DNA from: MGBC120314 sp051880495
GTDB taxonomy: Bacteria; Bacillota; Clostridia; Lachnospirales; Lachnospiraceae
Direction: 5' to 3'
Length of the DNA stretch: 64,000 nt
Assembly: GCA_051880495.1 (NCBI GenBank)
Contig: JBJEOB010000164.1
Span: 30,352 to 94,351, forward strand
The position numbers and the translations under genes were made by a program. Below are positions 53,627-61,642 of the stretch, one piece after another. The notes beneath the pieces are model-generated. The model saw only the letters and a list, made by a program, of their open reading frames with translations. It was not told the DNA's origin and did not search any database. Every line of letters starts with the position of its first letter. The first letter of the stretch is position 1.

Positions 53627-53959
53627 TTATTTATATTCATTAGAAGCATACATAACAATAAGATACTGACCGCTTGTTATATTATTATTTCCTAAATGGT
53701 TAATTGACTTAATGGTATCAATATACTCTCTCACACTTAATCCTGTACCGTCGCAATATTCATCTGCAATCGACCATAAAGAATCACCCGGCTTAATCTC
53801 TATAGATGTGTAATATGTATAAACAGGTTCTTCTTTTTTATTACCTGCAAGTACGACCGATGAAACAGAAATGCTTGTTAGTAATACAAACATTGTAACT
53901 ATTATTGCCATCTTAATCCTATTCTTTATTATTCTCTTTCTACTGTTAACTCTCTTCAT
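53627..53959 (-). CDS. LysM protein, YneA-like SOS cell-division inhibitor
   Basis: A 110-residue protein with a basic N-terminus, one membrane segment (MAIIVTMFVLLTSISVSSVVL) and an extracytoplasmic LysM domain (IEIKPGDSLWSIADEYC onward) of about 55 residues. The layout and the divergent position opposite lexA match Bacillus YneA, which delays division during the SOS response. The SD AGGAGG is just before the ATG at 53959. Its promoter region contains tandem LexA boxes, the nearest at 53977-53991. Identification as YneA rests on layout and context, as sequence identity in this family is low. Confidence 0.82.
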   Translation of the reverse strand: MKRVNSRKRIIKNRIKMAIIVTMFVLLTSISVSSVVLAGNKKEEPVYTYYTSIEIKPGDSLWSIADEYCDGTGLSVREYIDTIKSINHLGNNNITSGQYLIVMYASNEYK

Positions 53960-53976
53960 AATAACCTCCTGTTTGC

Positions 53977-54062
53977 CGAACATTTATTCCGAACAACCGT
54001 TTGTATTTATAATATAAAACAAGAACAAATGTTTGTCAATACTTTTATCGAACAAATTTTCG
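53977..54062. promoter_or_regulatory. Tandem LexA (SOS) boxes between yneA and lexA
   Basis: Four candidates similar to the Firmicutes box CGAAC-N4-GTTCG: CGAACATTTATTCC at 53977, CGAACAACCGTTTG at 53990-54003, AGAACAAATGTTTG at 54022-54035, and CGAACAAATTTTCG at 54049-54062. A fifth, weaker GAATATTTGTTTG, begins at 54063. They cover both divergent promoters, so LexA should repress both genes. Confidence 0.8.
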
Positions 54063-54130
54063 GAATATTTGTTTGCATTTTAGAAAAGAGTATGTTATTA
54101 TTTTATTATCAATTCAGAAAGGGGTAAAAT

Positions 54131-54751
54131 ATGGGATACGGTAGAATAACAGAGAAACAATCAGAGATTCTTGAATACATAAAGCAGCAGATATTAACTA
54201 AGGGGTATCCGCCGGCTGTTCGTGATATTTGTGAAGCTGTTCACCTTAAATCTACTTCTTCTGTCCACTCTCATCTTGAGACACTTGAGAAGAACGGATA
54301 TATACGAAGAGATCCAAGTAAACCAAGAGCCATTGAAATTATTGATGATAACTTTAATCTGACACGCCGTGAGATGGTTAATATACCTGTTGTAGGCCGT
54401 GTTGCTGCAGGCAATCCGATTTTAGCTGTTGAGAATATTACAGATTACTTTCCGATTCCGTCTGAATATCTTCCTAATGAAGATACGTTCATGCTTACAG
54501 TTTCCGGAGACAGTATGATTAACATGGGCATATATGACGGCGATATGATTATTGTGAAGCGTCAGAGTACAGCCAATAACAATGATGTTGTAGTTGCACT
54601 TGTAGATGATTCCGCTACAGTTAAGCGTTATTTTAAAGAAAACGGACATTTCAGACTTCAGCCTGAGAATGATTTTATGGATCCTATTATTGTTGATCAT
54701 GTTGATATTCTTGGCAAAGTTATCGGACTTATACGATTAAATATTTTCTAA
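54131..54751 (+). CDS. lexA: LexA repressor
   Basis: Repressor of the SOS regulon that cleaves itself on contact with RecA filaments. The N-terminal winged helix (residues 1-65, with STSSVHSHLETLEKNGYI) binds the boxes in its own promoter. The cleavage site is A93-G94 in GRVAAGNP, the catalytic serine is S128 in SGDSM and the lysine K165 in ATVKRY. The 206 residues are typical. The SD AAAGGGG precedes the ATG. It is divergent from the YneA-like gene, the usual Firmicutes arrangement. Confidence 0.97.
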   Translation: MGYGRITEKQSEILEYIKQQILTKGYPPAVRDICEAVHLKSTSSVHSHLETLEKNGYIRRDPSKPRAIEIIDDNFNLTRREMVNIPVVGRVAAGNPILAVENITDYFPIPSEYLPNEDTFMLTVSGDSMINMGIYDGDMIIVKRQSTANNNDVVVALVDDSATVKRYFKENGHFRLQPENDFMDPIIVDHVDILGKVIGLIRLNIF

Positions 54752-54775
54752 CAGGATAGAGAAATCACGACGCAA
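54750..54775 (-). repeat. Dispersed repeat, copy 3 (inverted)
   Basis: AACAGGATAGAGAAAT then CACGACGCAA; the reverse complement matches the copy at 40360-40385 in 23 of 26 bases. It overlaps the lexA stop region and is followed by a near-complementary AATTCCCTATC, so GATAGAGAAAT can pair with it as a hairpin (54754-54785). Confidence 0.6.
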
Positions 54776-54793
54776 TTCCCTATCAAAAAAAGA

Positions 54794-54825
54794 ACCCTGT
54801 GCCATATCGCACAGGGTATTTAAGT
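54794..54825. terminator. Bidirectional terminator between lexA and the hydrolase gene
   Basis: ACCCTGTGC (54794-54802) pairs with GCACAGGGT (54809-54817). An A-run at 54785-54791 gives a T tail on the minus strand; the plus side is followed by ATTTAAGTTT. It serves convergent lexA and the hydrolase gene. Confidence 0.85.
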
Positions 54826-54854
54826 TTATGCACAAAACAGGAATTTCATATTAA

Positions 54855-55373
54855 TTAATATACATTAATCTGACACATTGTCATTGCTTCCAACGCATTT
54901 TTATGGCTTTCAGGTGACACACCGGCACAGCATGAGGAATCAACTGACACAATCATTTCTGTATCTACAGCCTTAAGCATAAGAGCATTTGAAATAACAC
55001 ATATGTCCGTACATAATCCGATAAGCTCAACTTCTGTGTAGTGACCCTGCATCACGTGCATGGCAAGTGCCATACTGCCAAACGTAGGTTTTTCTATGAT
55101 TTTATTTCCAACCTCATAAATATAAAGTTCAGGTACAAGATCCCAGCCTTTTGTGCCCTTTATACAATGCATTATCGGGAGATTTCTTCCCTCCTGCGTG
55201 CTAAGGTAATTATCAGCGTGGGTGTCCTTTGTAAAAATAACTTCTGTACCCTCTTTAATTGCCTCCACTACTTTGTTGACAACCTTTGGTACTATTGATA
55301 CTGCTTCCTTAGTTCCAAGTGCACCGGTCACAAAATCATTTTGCATATCTACGACAACAAGTAATTTTTTCAT
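54855..55373 (-). CDS. Isochorismatase-family hydrolase, probable nicotinamidase-like
   Basis: A 172-residue cysteine hydrolase with the isochorismatase fold. The catalytic triad positions are visible: D in VVDMQNDFVTG, K in the middle region, and the nucleophilic C in GLCTDICVISNA. TKDTHADNY is the metal or substrate loop. Fits small nicotinamidases, and the near presence of nadD is suggestive, but substrates vary in this family. Start ATG at 55373, GAGGTG upstream. It follows rsfS closely, so it ends the obgE-yhbY-nadD-yqeK-rsfS operon. Confidence 0.82.
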   Translation of the reverse strand: MKKLLVVVDMQNDFVTGALGTKEAVSIVPKVVNKVVEAIKEGTEVIFTKDTHADNYLSTQEGRNLPIMHCIKGTKGWDLVPELYIYEVGNKIIEKPTFGSMALAMHVMQGHYTEVELIGLCTDICVISNALMLKAVDTEMIVSVDSSCCAGVSPESHKNALEAMTMCQINVY

Positions 55374-55393
55374 TTGAAACACCTCACCCGATA

Positions 55394-55741
55394 TTATATT
55401 TCAGAAGGCGCAATAAGTGTTCCATCACGCCATATTCTTTCAAGATCATAAAATAATCTGTCTTCCTGTGAAAATACATGGACAATAATATCGTTAAAAT
55501 CCATAAGAATCCATGAAGCAGTACTATATCCTTCCACCTGTTTTGCTTCAACACCGGCTTTAAATAACTCTTCCTGAACATTATCAACCAAAGCCTGCAC
55601 CTGGTTAGCGTTCGTACCATTTGCAATAATAAAGTAATCTGCAAGAACAGATACATTGCTTATATCAATTATACGAATGTCCTCACCTTTCTTATCTTCC
55701 AATGCCCTGACGGCAATTCTGGCCATTTCTCTTGAATCCAT
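55394..55741 (-). CDS. rsfS: Ribosomal silencing factor RsfS
   Basis: A 115-residue protein that binds L14 and blocks subunit joining when nutrients run out. DIRIIDISNVSVLADYFIIANGTNANQVQALVDNV and the C-terminal SWILMDFNDIIVHVFSQEDRLFYDLERIW match the family closely. The usual order nadD-yqeK-rsfS is kept. SD GGAGG upstream of the ATG; a second ATG (MGYG-like) is not in frame. Confidence 0.95.
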   Translation of the reverse strand: MDSREMARIAVRALEDKKGEDIRIIDISNVSVLADYFIIANGTNANQVQALVDNVQEELFKAGVEAKQVEGYSTASWILMDFNDIIVHVFSQEDRLFYDLERIWRDGTLIAPSEI

Positions 55742-55762
55742 ACCATACCTCCATAAAAGTAA

Positions 55763-56341
55763 TTATTCAAAAAAAGTTTTATAATAATTAAATGTTTTTA
55801 CTGTCATATCATCAATTGGATTACCCTTTTGTTCAAGATATGAAAGTGTATCTTTTAATATCATATATGCTGCATGCTTAATGTCCCTAAAGGCTTCCAT
55901 GCGAATTTCCTTTAAACGAGGTGCCCTGTCCCTTCCCGGTTCAATATAATCTGCAACAAATAAAATCAATTCAAGCTCTGTCATTTCAGGTTTTCCTGTC
56001 GTATGACACAGTATTGCGCTTAGTATTTCTTCGTCAGTAACACCAAATTTGTTTAATGCAATGTGCGCTCCAAGCTTTGTATGAAGCAAATATGGACTTT
56101 TTCGCTCAATATCAGCAATTTCAATATTATGACGTTCGCATTTTGCGATTTTTTCATCATCCGGAATGCATTTTGCACAATCGTGTAAAAGACCTGCCAT
56201 ATACGCCCTGTCAAGATCAGTCCCAAGGCTCATTGCAAGACTTACGCATGTGTTTGCAACACCTAAGGTGTGTATATATCTGTCTTTTGTCAACCGTTTC
56301 TTTAACTTTTTTTTGATTAACCGTTCCTGCTCTCTATCCAT
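55763..56341 (-). CDS. yqeK: HD-domain Ap4A hydrolase YqeK
   Basis: Symmetrically cleaves diadenosine tetraphosphate in Firmicutes. The 192-residue protein has the HD motif: HTLGVANTCVSLA, then AGLLHDCAK, HTKLGAHIAL, and ILSAILCHTTG, with the metal-binding histidines and aspartates. Length is typical. It starts 2 bases after nadD, with the SD inside the 3' end of that gene, so both are translated together. Confidence 0.93.
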   Translation of the reverse strand: MDREQERLIKKKLKKRLTKDRYIHTLGVANTCVSLAMSLGTDLDRAYMAGLLHDCAKCIPDDEKIAKCERHNIEIADIERKSPYLLHTKLGAHIALNKFGVTDEEILSAILCHTTGKPEMTELELILFVADYIEPGRDRAPRLKEIRMEAFRDIKHAAYMILKDTLSYLEQKGNPIDDMTVKTFNYYKTFFE

Positions 56342-56343
56342 TG

Positions 56344-56973
56344 TTAATCCTCACATTTATACAAATTGTGTTCAATTACATATCTTATTACATTTTTATC
56401 AATATACTGCATGTTTACATTATCTGTATCATCAAGGCAGTTATCACTTAGTGCCTTTCTTATTTCAGTTGAACTGATATCTATTACAGATGTCTGTATT
56501 ACACGAATATCTGCATCATATTTTAACTTTAATTTATCTATTTTATCATAAAAAACATCATAAGGTATATCATCGCGGTAAGCTGTAAGTAAAATGCATT
56601 GTTTAAAAATCTCATCAGGCTCATGCCAGCTTTCTATATTAAATAAAGAATCTGCGCCTGTTATAAAATAAAATTCGTCAGCCGGAAACATATTGTGAAG
56701 TTCTTTTAAAGTATCACTGGTGTAAGAATATCCTTTTCGATTTATTTCAATTGATGATGCTTCAAAATAATCATAATCTTTTATTGCCAGCTCTACCATT
56801 TTTAGTCTGTCTGCTGAATCTGCAATATGTTGTTCTTTTTTGTGTGGCGGATCTCCTGATGGAATAAATATTACCTTATCAAGCACAAACTGTTCATAAG
56901 CCATCCTGGCAAGACTAACATGTCCAAGATGAATCGGGTTGAAAGTACCACCCATAATACCTGCTTTGGCCAT
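56344..56973 (-). CDS. nadD: Nicotinate-nucleotide adenylyltransferase
   Basis: Adenylates nicotinate mononucleotide in NAD synthesis. The 209-residue protein carries GTFNPIHLGH at residues 9-18 with the catalytic histidines H15 and H18, the PSGDPPHKK segment, the FITGADSLFNIESW helix, and ISSTEIRK near the C-terminus. All fit NadD. It follows yhbY after 14 bases. Confidence 0.96.
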   Translation of the reverse strand: MAKAGIMGGTFNPIHLGHVSLARMAYEQFVLDKVIFIPSGDPPHKKEQHIADSADRLKMVELAIKDYDYFEASSIEINRKGYSYTSDTLKELHNMFPADEFYFITGADSLFNIESWHEPDEIFKQCILLTAYRDDIPYDVFYDKIDKLKLKYDADIRVIQTSVIDISSTEIRKALSDNCLDDTDNVNMQYIDKNVIRYVIEHNLYKCED

Positions 56974-56987
56974 AAAATACCTCTGGA

Positions 56988-57305
56988 TTATTCGCTTTTC
57001 TTTTTATTATCCTTAGGAAGCTCAATTTTACGCTTCTTTTCATCCTTTGACTGTTTATACAGGACAATCTTCTTACCTATAACCTGAACAACTTCTGAAT
57101 GTGTCCTTTCGGCAACAATCTGAGCAAGTTCATTAGGATCATCCATGCAGTTTTTTAATACATTTATCTTGATTAATTCACGTTTTTCAAGTGCTTCGGC
57201 AATTGCTTCAGTATTTTCAGGCGTAAGACTGGATTTACCGAGCTGGAAAATAGGGTCAATATTCATTGCAAGACCTTTTAAATATGAACGCTGTTTGCTT
57301 GTCAT
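56988..57305 (-). CDS. yhbY: YhbY/CRS1-domain RNA-binding protein
   Basis: A 105-residue protein binding to the pre-50S subunit. The core is a KH-like CRM domain: QRSYLKGLAMNIDPIFQLGKSSLT, then ALEKRELIKINVLKNCMDDPNELA and VQVIGKKIVLYKQS. The lysine-rich C-terminus (15 residues) is basic. It follows obgE, with the 25-base repeat at 57328-57352 between them. SD TAGGAG is 8 bases before the ATG. Confidence 0.93.
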   Translation of the reverse strand: MTSKQRSYLKGLAMNIDPIFQLGKSSLTPENTEAIAEALEKRELIKINVLKNCMDDPNELAQIVAERTHSEVVQVIGKKIVLYKQSKDEKKRKIELPKDNKKKSE

Positions 57306-57327
57306 TTTTACTCCTAACCTTGGTTTT

Positions 57328-57352
57328 GTTTACATAAAAATATTATGTCAAC
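57328..57352 (-). repeat. 25-base inverted repeat before yhbY (copy 2 of 2)
   Basis: On the plus strand GTTTACATAA, AAATA, TTATGTCAAC, one base different from the copy before aroB at 44220-44244. Read on the minus strand it lies 22 bases upstream of the yhbY ATG, and contains TTGACA, which could serve as a -35. Both copies therefore lie just upstream of a start. Confidence 0.7.
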
Positions 57353-57364
57353 CAATTTTAAAAT

Positions 57365-58657
57365 TTATTTGTAATAATCAAATTCAAGATAGTCAATACG
57401 TACAGTATCGCCCTCTTCGATTCCCATTTCTTCGAGCTGGTCAATAATACCTGATTCCTTTAAGAATTTCTGGAAGAAATTAAAGCCTTTCTCGGATTCA
57501 AGATTAGTATATCCCATCATTCTGTCCACTCTTGGTCCGTATATCTCAAATGCACCATCCGCTGCACGTTCAATTGTAAACGGTTCATCAGGATTATCAA
57601 GATATTCATCAGGGAAATATTCTCTTTCAAATATAACAGGGCTCTGATCCACAGTCTGAAGCAGGTCATATACGTGATATAAAAGCTCCTTTAAACCCTG
57701 ACCGCTTACTGCAGAAATTGGAAATACATTTATTCCCTGTGGTTCAAATTCTTTTTTTAGCTCATTAAGCGGATTCTTTCCACTTCCGTCATCGTAGAAG
57801 GCATCCATTTTATTAGCAGCTATTACCTGTGGCCTTTTTAACAAATCAGGATTATATGCATTAAGCTCTGCATTAATCTTTTTTATATCATCGACCGGGT
57901 CTCTTCCCTCTGTTGAGGCTGCATCAACAACATGAATAAGAACTTTAGTACGCTCTATATGCTTTAAAAAAGCATGACCAAGACCAATTCCTTCAGATGC
58001 GCCTTCAATAAGACCGGGAATATCAGCCATTACAAAGCCTTTGTTGCCATCAAGGTCAACAACACCTAAGTTTGGATTAATTGTTGTAAAATGATAATTG
58101 GCAATCTTTGGTCTTGCATTGGATACCCTTGATAAAAGTGTTGATTTACCAACATTAGGAAAACCAACCAATCCGACATCTGCAATTACCTTAAGTTCCA
58201 GACGTACCCATAGTTCTTTGGCTTCCTGTCCCGGCTGTGCATATTTAGGTGCCTGCATGGTTGCAGTAGCATAATTCATATTACCCTTGCCGCCACGTCC
58301 GCCTTTTAAAATTACTTCTCTATTATTATCGCCGGACATATCGGCGATTACTTTTCCTGTTTCATCGTCTTTAATGACTGTTCCTTCCGGAACCTTAATA
58401 ATTAAGTCCTGGCCATTTTTACCATGACATTTTCTCTTACCGCCTTCTTCACCCGGTTCGGCAATATATTTCCTTACATGTCTGAAATCAGTAAGAGTAT
58501 TCAGACCTTTATCAACTTCAAATATAATATCTCCGCCTTTGCCGCCATCTCCACCATCCGGGCCGCCGTCAGGCACATATAATTCTCTTCTGAAACTAAC
58601 ATGTCCATCTCCACCCTTACCGGACTTAATGAATATTTTAGCACTATCAGCAAACAT
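57365..58657 (-). CDS. obgE: GTPase Obg
   Basis: Essential GTPase in 50S assembly and stress control. Three domains: the glycine-rich Obg fold (residues 1-158, with GGDGGKGGDI and GGRGGKGN turns), the G domain with Walker A GFPNVGKST, DIPGLIEGASEG switch and NKMD, and the C-terminal OCT domain (residues 345-425, PFTIERAADGAFEIYGPRVDRM). The 430-residue length is normal. The SD is GAGGTGATA. It lies after an unusual GC-rich intergenic region that includes a terminator. Confidence 0.97.
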   Translation of the reverse strand: MFADSAKIFIKSGKGGDGHVSFRRELYVPDGGPDGGDGGKGGDIIFEVDKGLNTLTDFRHVRKYIAEPGEEGGKRKCHGKNGQDLIIKVPEGTVIKDDETGKVIADMSGDNNREVILKGGRGGKGNMNYATATMQAPKYAQPGQEAKELWVRLELKVIADVGLVGFPNVGKSTLLSRVSNARPKIANYHFTTINPNLGVVDLDGNKGFVMADIPGLIEGASEGIGLGHAFLKHIERTKVLIHVVDAASTEGRDPVDDIKKINAELNAYNPDLLKRPQVIAANKMDAFYDDGSGKNPLNELKKEFEPQGINVFPISAVSGQGLKELLYHVYDLLQTVDQSPVIFEREYFPDEYLDNPDEPFTIERAADGAFEIYGPRVDRMMGYTNLESEKGFNFFQKFLKESGIIDQLEEMGIEEGDTVRIDYLEFDYYK

Positions 58658-58681
58658 ATTATCACCTCAAAATAATTATTC

Positions 58682-58845
58682 AAAAAAGAATCTCGGTTGC
58701 GAGATTCTCCGCCTGCGGCGGGTCGTGTTGCGACAATCTTCCAATTCGCCGCAGTGCGTTCCTCGCGGAGCGTTTTTTATATAATAGGAAATTTCAACGA
58801 AATTTCCTATTATATAAAAAAGCTCCAAACCATAAGATTTGGAGC
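58682..58845 (-). other. GC-rich structured island between rpmA and obgE
   Basis: Read on the minus strand: an rpmA terminator (GCTCCAAA with TTTGGAGC, 58822-58845, then TTTTTT), a large inverted repeat (58767-58826), a GC-rich part (58708-58772) with small hairpins CCGCC/GGCGG and CGTTCC/GGAGCG, and a last terminator (GAATCTC with GAGATTC, 58688-58707, then TTTTTT). The GC-rich part is about twice as GC-rich as the surroundings. The GGAGC/GCTCC blocks of 58767, 58822 and 58841 can pair in alternative ways. Confidence 0.7.
58767..58826. repeat. Near-perfect 28-bp inverted repeat
   Basis: A 23-bp perfect palindrome arm (58773-58795) with its complement (58799-58821), loop AAC, extended by GGAGC (58767-58771) with GCTCC (58822-58826) around one bulged G. 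It is the longest inverted repeat noticed in the window and looks like a miniature element or a fused pair of terminators. Confidence 0.8.
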
Positions 58846-58852
58846 CAGCTAA

Positions 58853-59137
58853 TTATTCTTCTACAGGGTATACAGAAACCTGCTTCTTGTCTCTACCCTT
58901 TCTTTCAAACTTAACGACACCATTTACCTTAGCAAATAAAGTATCATCACTACCACGGCCAACATTGTTGCCTGGGTGAATCTTAGTACCGCGCTGTCTG
59001 TAAAGAATATTTCCAGCTAATACATACTGACCATCAGCTCTCTTAGCACCTAATCTCTTAGATTCTGAATCTCTACCGTTCTTAGTAGAACCAACACCCT
59101 TTTTATGAGCAAAAAACTGAAGATTCATATTTAACAT
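58853..59137 (-). CDS. rpmA: 50S ribosomal protein L27 with cleavable N-terminus
   Basis: Component of the peptidyl-transferase region of the 50S subunit. The 94-residue precursor starts MLNMNLQFFAHKKGVGSTKNG. In Firmicutes the residues up to LQFF are removed by the Prp protease to expose AHKKG, which reaches the tRNA site; the cleavage motif is present here. The start at 59137 is chosen because it gives this standard form. prp lies directly upstream (59142-59468), and rpmA is followed by a terminator. Confidence 0.97.
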   Translation of the reverse strand: MLNMNLQFFAHKKGVGSTKNGRDSESKRLGAKRADGQYVLAGNILYRQRGTKIHPGNNVGRGSDDTLFAKVNGVVKFERKGRDKKQVSVYPVEE

Positions 59138-59141
59138 GGCA

Positions 59142-59468
59142 TTACACCTCCTCGAAAAATATACGTATAAACTCTGCGTTTCCCTGTGCCACACCACTTA
59201 TTCCTAAATGAAATGACTTAAGAAGAACACAAGTCTCTTTACTAGGTTTGTCAGTCGTCAATCTAAATTCGATTAACGCTTTTTTTTCATCCTCATTAAC
59301 TTCGTAATTGTCATCAGTAAACTGATCTATTGAATTAACGGTATTAATTACTAATGTTGAAACAGCTGCACAAATAATATCCTTACCGGTATCATCATAT
59401 TCAGCATGTCCTTCTGACTTAAAGCCTACAATCTGGTTATTATCTTTGTAGATTGTAACTCTTATCAT
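59142..59468 (-). CDS. prp: Ribosomal-processing cysteine protease Prp (YsxB)
   Basis: Cysteine protease that trims the N-terminal extension of L27. The 108-residue protein has catalytic H21 in SEGHAEY and C33 in DIICAAVS. The order rplU-prp-rpmA is the standard Firmicutes order and the target motif is intact in the next gene, so processing is expected. The SD is present before the ATG at 59468; the stop is 4 bases before the rpmA start. Confidence 0.95.
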   Translation of the reverse strand: MIRVTIYKDNNQIVGFKSEGHAEYDDTGKDIICAAVSTLVINTVNSIDQFTDDNYEVNEDEKKALIEFRLTTDKPSKETCVLLKSFHLGISGVAQGNAEFIRIFFEEV

Positions 59469-59484
59469 AATTGTCTACCCAAAA

Positions 59485-59793
59485 TTAAGCATTGATTTTC
59501 TCAATCTTAACTTCTGTGAATAACTGTCTGTGACCGTTCTTCTTGTGGTAGCCTGTTTTTCTCTTATACTTGTAAACGATAACTTTCTTAGCCTTGCCTT
59601 CCTTAACAACTGAAGCTGTTACTGTAGCACCCTCTACTGTTGGGTTACCAACAACTGCTGAACCGTTGTTAACAAAAAGCACCTGGTCGAAAGTTACAGT
59701 CTCACCAGCGTTTACACCAAGCTTTTCAACCTTGATTACATCGCCTTCCTTAACTGTGTACTGCTTACCACCTGTTGCTATAATTGCGTACAT
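59485..59793 (-). CDS. rplU: 50S ribosomal protein L21
   Basis: Binds 23S rRNA in the large subunit. 102 residues: MYAIIATGGKQYTVKEGDVI at the N-terminus, GNPTVEGATVTASVV, and the C-terminal KRKTGYHKKNGHRQLFTEVKIEKI signature. It opens the rplU-prp-rpmA operon behind a consensus promoter and a structured leader. SD AGGAGG at 59804. Codon use is typical of highly expressed genes. Confidence 0.98.
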   Translation of the reverse strand: MYAIIATGGKQYTVKEGDVIKVEKLGVNAGETVTFDQVLFVNNGSAVVGNPTVEGATVTASVVKEGKAKKVIVYKYKRKTGYHKKNGHRQLFTEVKIEKINA

Positions 59794-59873
59794 ATGGAAC
59801 CTCCTATAATAAATACTCGCCAGTTGTGGTGATGTTACAAATGAACATACTTATACCTCACTGTGCGGCACAC
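59794..59873 (-). ncRNA. L21 leader (cis-regulatory RNA of rplU)
   Basis: About 80 bases between the predicted start (near 59873) and the rplU ATG. It can form TGTG-CCG-CACA, then GATGTT with AACAT(A)C, and ends in an AGGAGG SD. Firmicutes rplU genes typically carry an L21 leader motif that probably binds L21 for feedback; the position and the GTGCCGCAC-type hairpin agree with this. I cannot run a covariance model. Confidence 0.6.
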
Positions 59874-59879
59874 TAGAAT

Positions 59880-59908
59880 ATAATACCATTCACAAAAAGG
59901 AATGTCAA
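59880..59908 (-). promoter_or_regulatory. Sigma-A promoter of rplU-prp-rpmA
   Basis: On the minus strand TTGACA (59908-59903), 17 bases, TATTAT (59885-59880). It is a near-perfect housekeeping promoter starting only 9 bases after the upstream chemotaxis gene's stop. Confidence 0.85.
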
Positions 59909-59917
59909 TAATTTTTC

Positions 59918-61621
59918 TTAAGATTCTTTAAAAATTGAAATATCCTGATTAATCGTATTTGCAATATTCTTTAATTTATCAGAACACTCCGAAATTTCAA
60001 GCATAATGGAAGTTACCTCAGAAACGGATGCCGAGGTTTCCTGCGTGCTTGCCGCATTTTCTTCTGAAATAGAAGAAAGATTTTGAAGAACATCGATTAC
60101 ATTCACTCTTGCTATATCCATTTGCTCCGTATGCTGTAAAATCACATCAACTGCATCAATGGATGTATCAATTCCTTTTATAACCTGGTCAAACTTGTCA
60201 TCTGTTTCTACAACATTTCTGCTTTGTTTATCCATGATTTCCTTAACATACTGCATTGTTTCCACAGCTTTATCGGAATCATCAATTAATGAAATGATAA
60301 TATCCTCAATCTGATGTGCAGATTCATTTGACTGCTCGGCAAGCTTTTGAATCTGTGCTGCAACGACTGCAAAGCCTCTTCCCTGTTCACCGGCTCTTGC
60401 TGCCTCAATAGACGCGTTTAACGATAACAAATTTGTTTCTTCAGCTATGGACGTAATAAGATTTGTTGCCTCTTTAATCTTCTGTGCAGACATGTTTGTG
60501 GTATTGGTCTGTTCATAAATTTTATTAATAGATTCAGATGCCATTTTGTTAATTTCATTAAGCTTCTGCAATGTATCAGATGCATCCTGTCCAAGTCTCT
60601 TCATGATTTGTGCATTTTTGTTTAAATTGTCCACTTCCATGGTTGTTTTTTCAATCATGTCACCGATTTCAATAACATTTTCTGTTGCCTTCTGGGTTTC
60701 AGATGCCTGTCCGGTTGCACCCTGTGCAATCTCACCTACAGCACGATCCACCTGCTCGATATTATCGGATATATATTGTGTTTTATCCTGGAGATACGAA
60801 GCTGCATCATTTAATTGAACGCACTGTTCCTTAATTCCACAAATTATTCCAATAAGTTCGCTCTTTAACTGTGCGATGGCACGATTAATGTTGCCTACTT
60901 CATCTTTTCTTGCACCGGTCTGTTCATCAATATCAACTGCAAGATTTCCTTCCGCAACTTTCATGAGGGTATTACTTCCTGCCTGCAGTCCTTTTACCAT
61001 GTTTGAGGCAACAACGAAAATAACCAGTCCGCATGCAACGGTTACAAAAAACATTACCATGATAATCAACATCTTAATGGATAAAATCTCAGCTTCTACA
61101 TTCTCCCGGCTTTTCCCTGCAAATATCATTCCTACCGGAAGCTGTGAACTGCTGTCATAAAGAGGAAGATAATATGCAAAAAATTCTTTACCGACAACAT
61201 CAACATTTTCTGCAAAATACTCCCTGCCGTTTTTTAATACCTCATCGATGACCTTGGCGCTTGCCTTTGTGTAAAGGACTCTGTCTCCGCTTTCATTTAT
61301 AACTGAGGTCATGTAACGTGTGTCGCCATAAAAAATTGTGATTTCCGTCTCCGTATTCTTCTTAATTTCATCAGCGATGGAAACATTTTCCGTTACGTTA
61401 AAGCTGCCTTTCATGAGATTCTGATTCTCATCAAGAACAAATACACCATCATCAGCATACTCTAATGTATTACGGACTGAAAGTGCCGTTGACTTAAGTC
61501 CGCCGGCAACAACCTCAGAAATAACTTCTTCAATTTTATCGGTACTTAAAACAATTGTAGCTGCTCCGAGTACAATGAGTGGCACGATGGATAATAATAG
61601 CATTTTACCTTTTAACTTCAT
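59918..61621 (-). CDS. Methyl-accepting chemotaxis protein
   Basis: A 567-residue transmembrane receptor. Two membrane segments (residues 5-23 and about 184-208) enclose an extracytoplasmic single Cache sensor domain, followed by a HAMP domain and the cytoplasmic coiled-coil with the signalling tip ETNLLSLNASIEAARAGEQGRGFAVVA, which binds CheA and CheW. The ligand is unknown. No C-terminal CheR-binding pentapeptide is seen. The SD GGAGGAAA is before the ATG at 61621. It follows the RNase gene after 21 bases, so it may share its transcript. Confidence 0.93.
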   Translation of the reverse strand: MKLKGKMLLLSIVPLIVLGAATIVLSTDKIEEVISEVVAGGLKSTALSVRNTLEYADDGVFVLDENQNLMKGSFNVTENVSIADEIKKNTETEITIFYGDTRYMTSVINESGDRVLYTKASAKVIDEVLKNGREYFAENVDVVGKEFFAYYLPLYDSSSQLPVGMIFAGKSRENVEAEILSIKMLIIMVMFFVTVACGLVIFVVASNMVKGLQAGSNTLMKVAEGNLAVDIDEQTGARKDEVGNINRAIAQLKSELIGIICGIKEQCVQLNDAASYLQDKTQYISDNIEQVDRAVGEIAQGATGQASETQKATENVIEIGDMIEKTTMEVDNLNKNAQIMKRLGQDASDTLQKLNEINKMASESINKIYEQTNTTNMSAQKIKEATNLITSIAEETNLLSLNASIEAARAGEQGRGFAVVAAQIQKLAEQSNESAHQIEDIIISLIDDSDKAVETMQYVKEIMDKQSRNVVETDDKFDQVIKGIDTSIDAVDVILQHTEQMDIARVNVIDVLQNLSSISEENAASTQETSASVSEVTSIMLEISECSDKLKNIANTINQDISIFKES

Positions 61622-61642
61622 ATTCTATTTCCTCCATGTATT

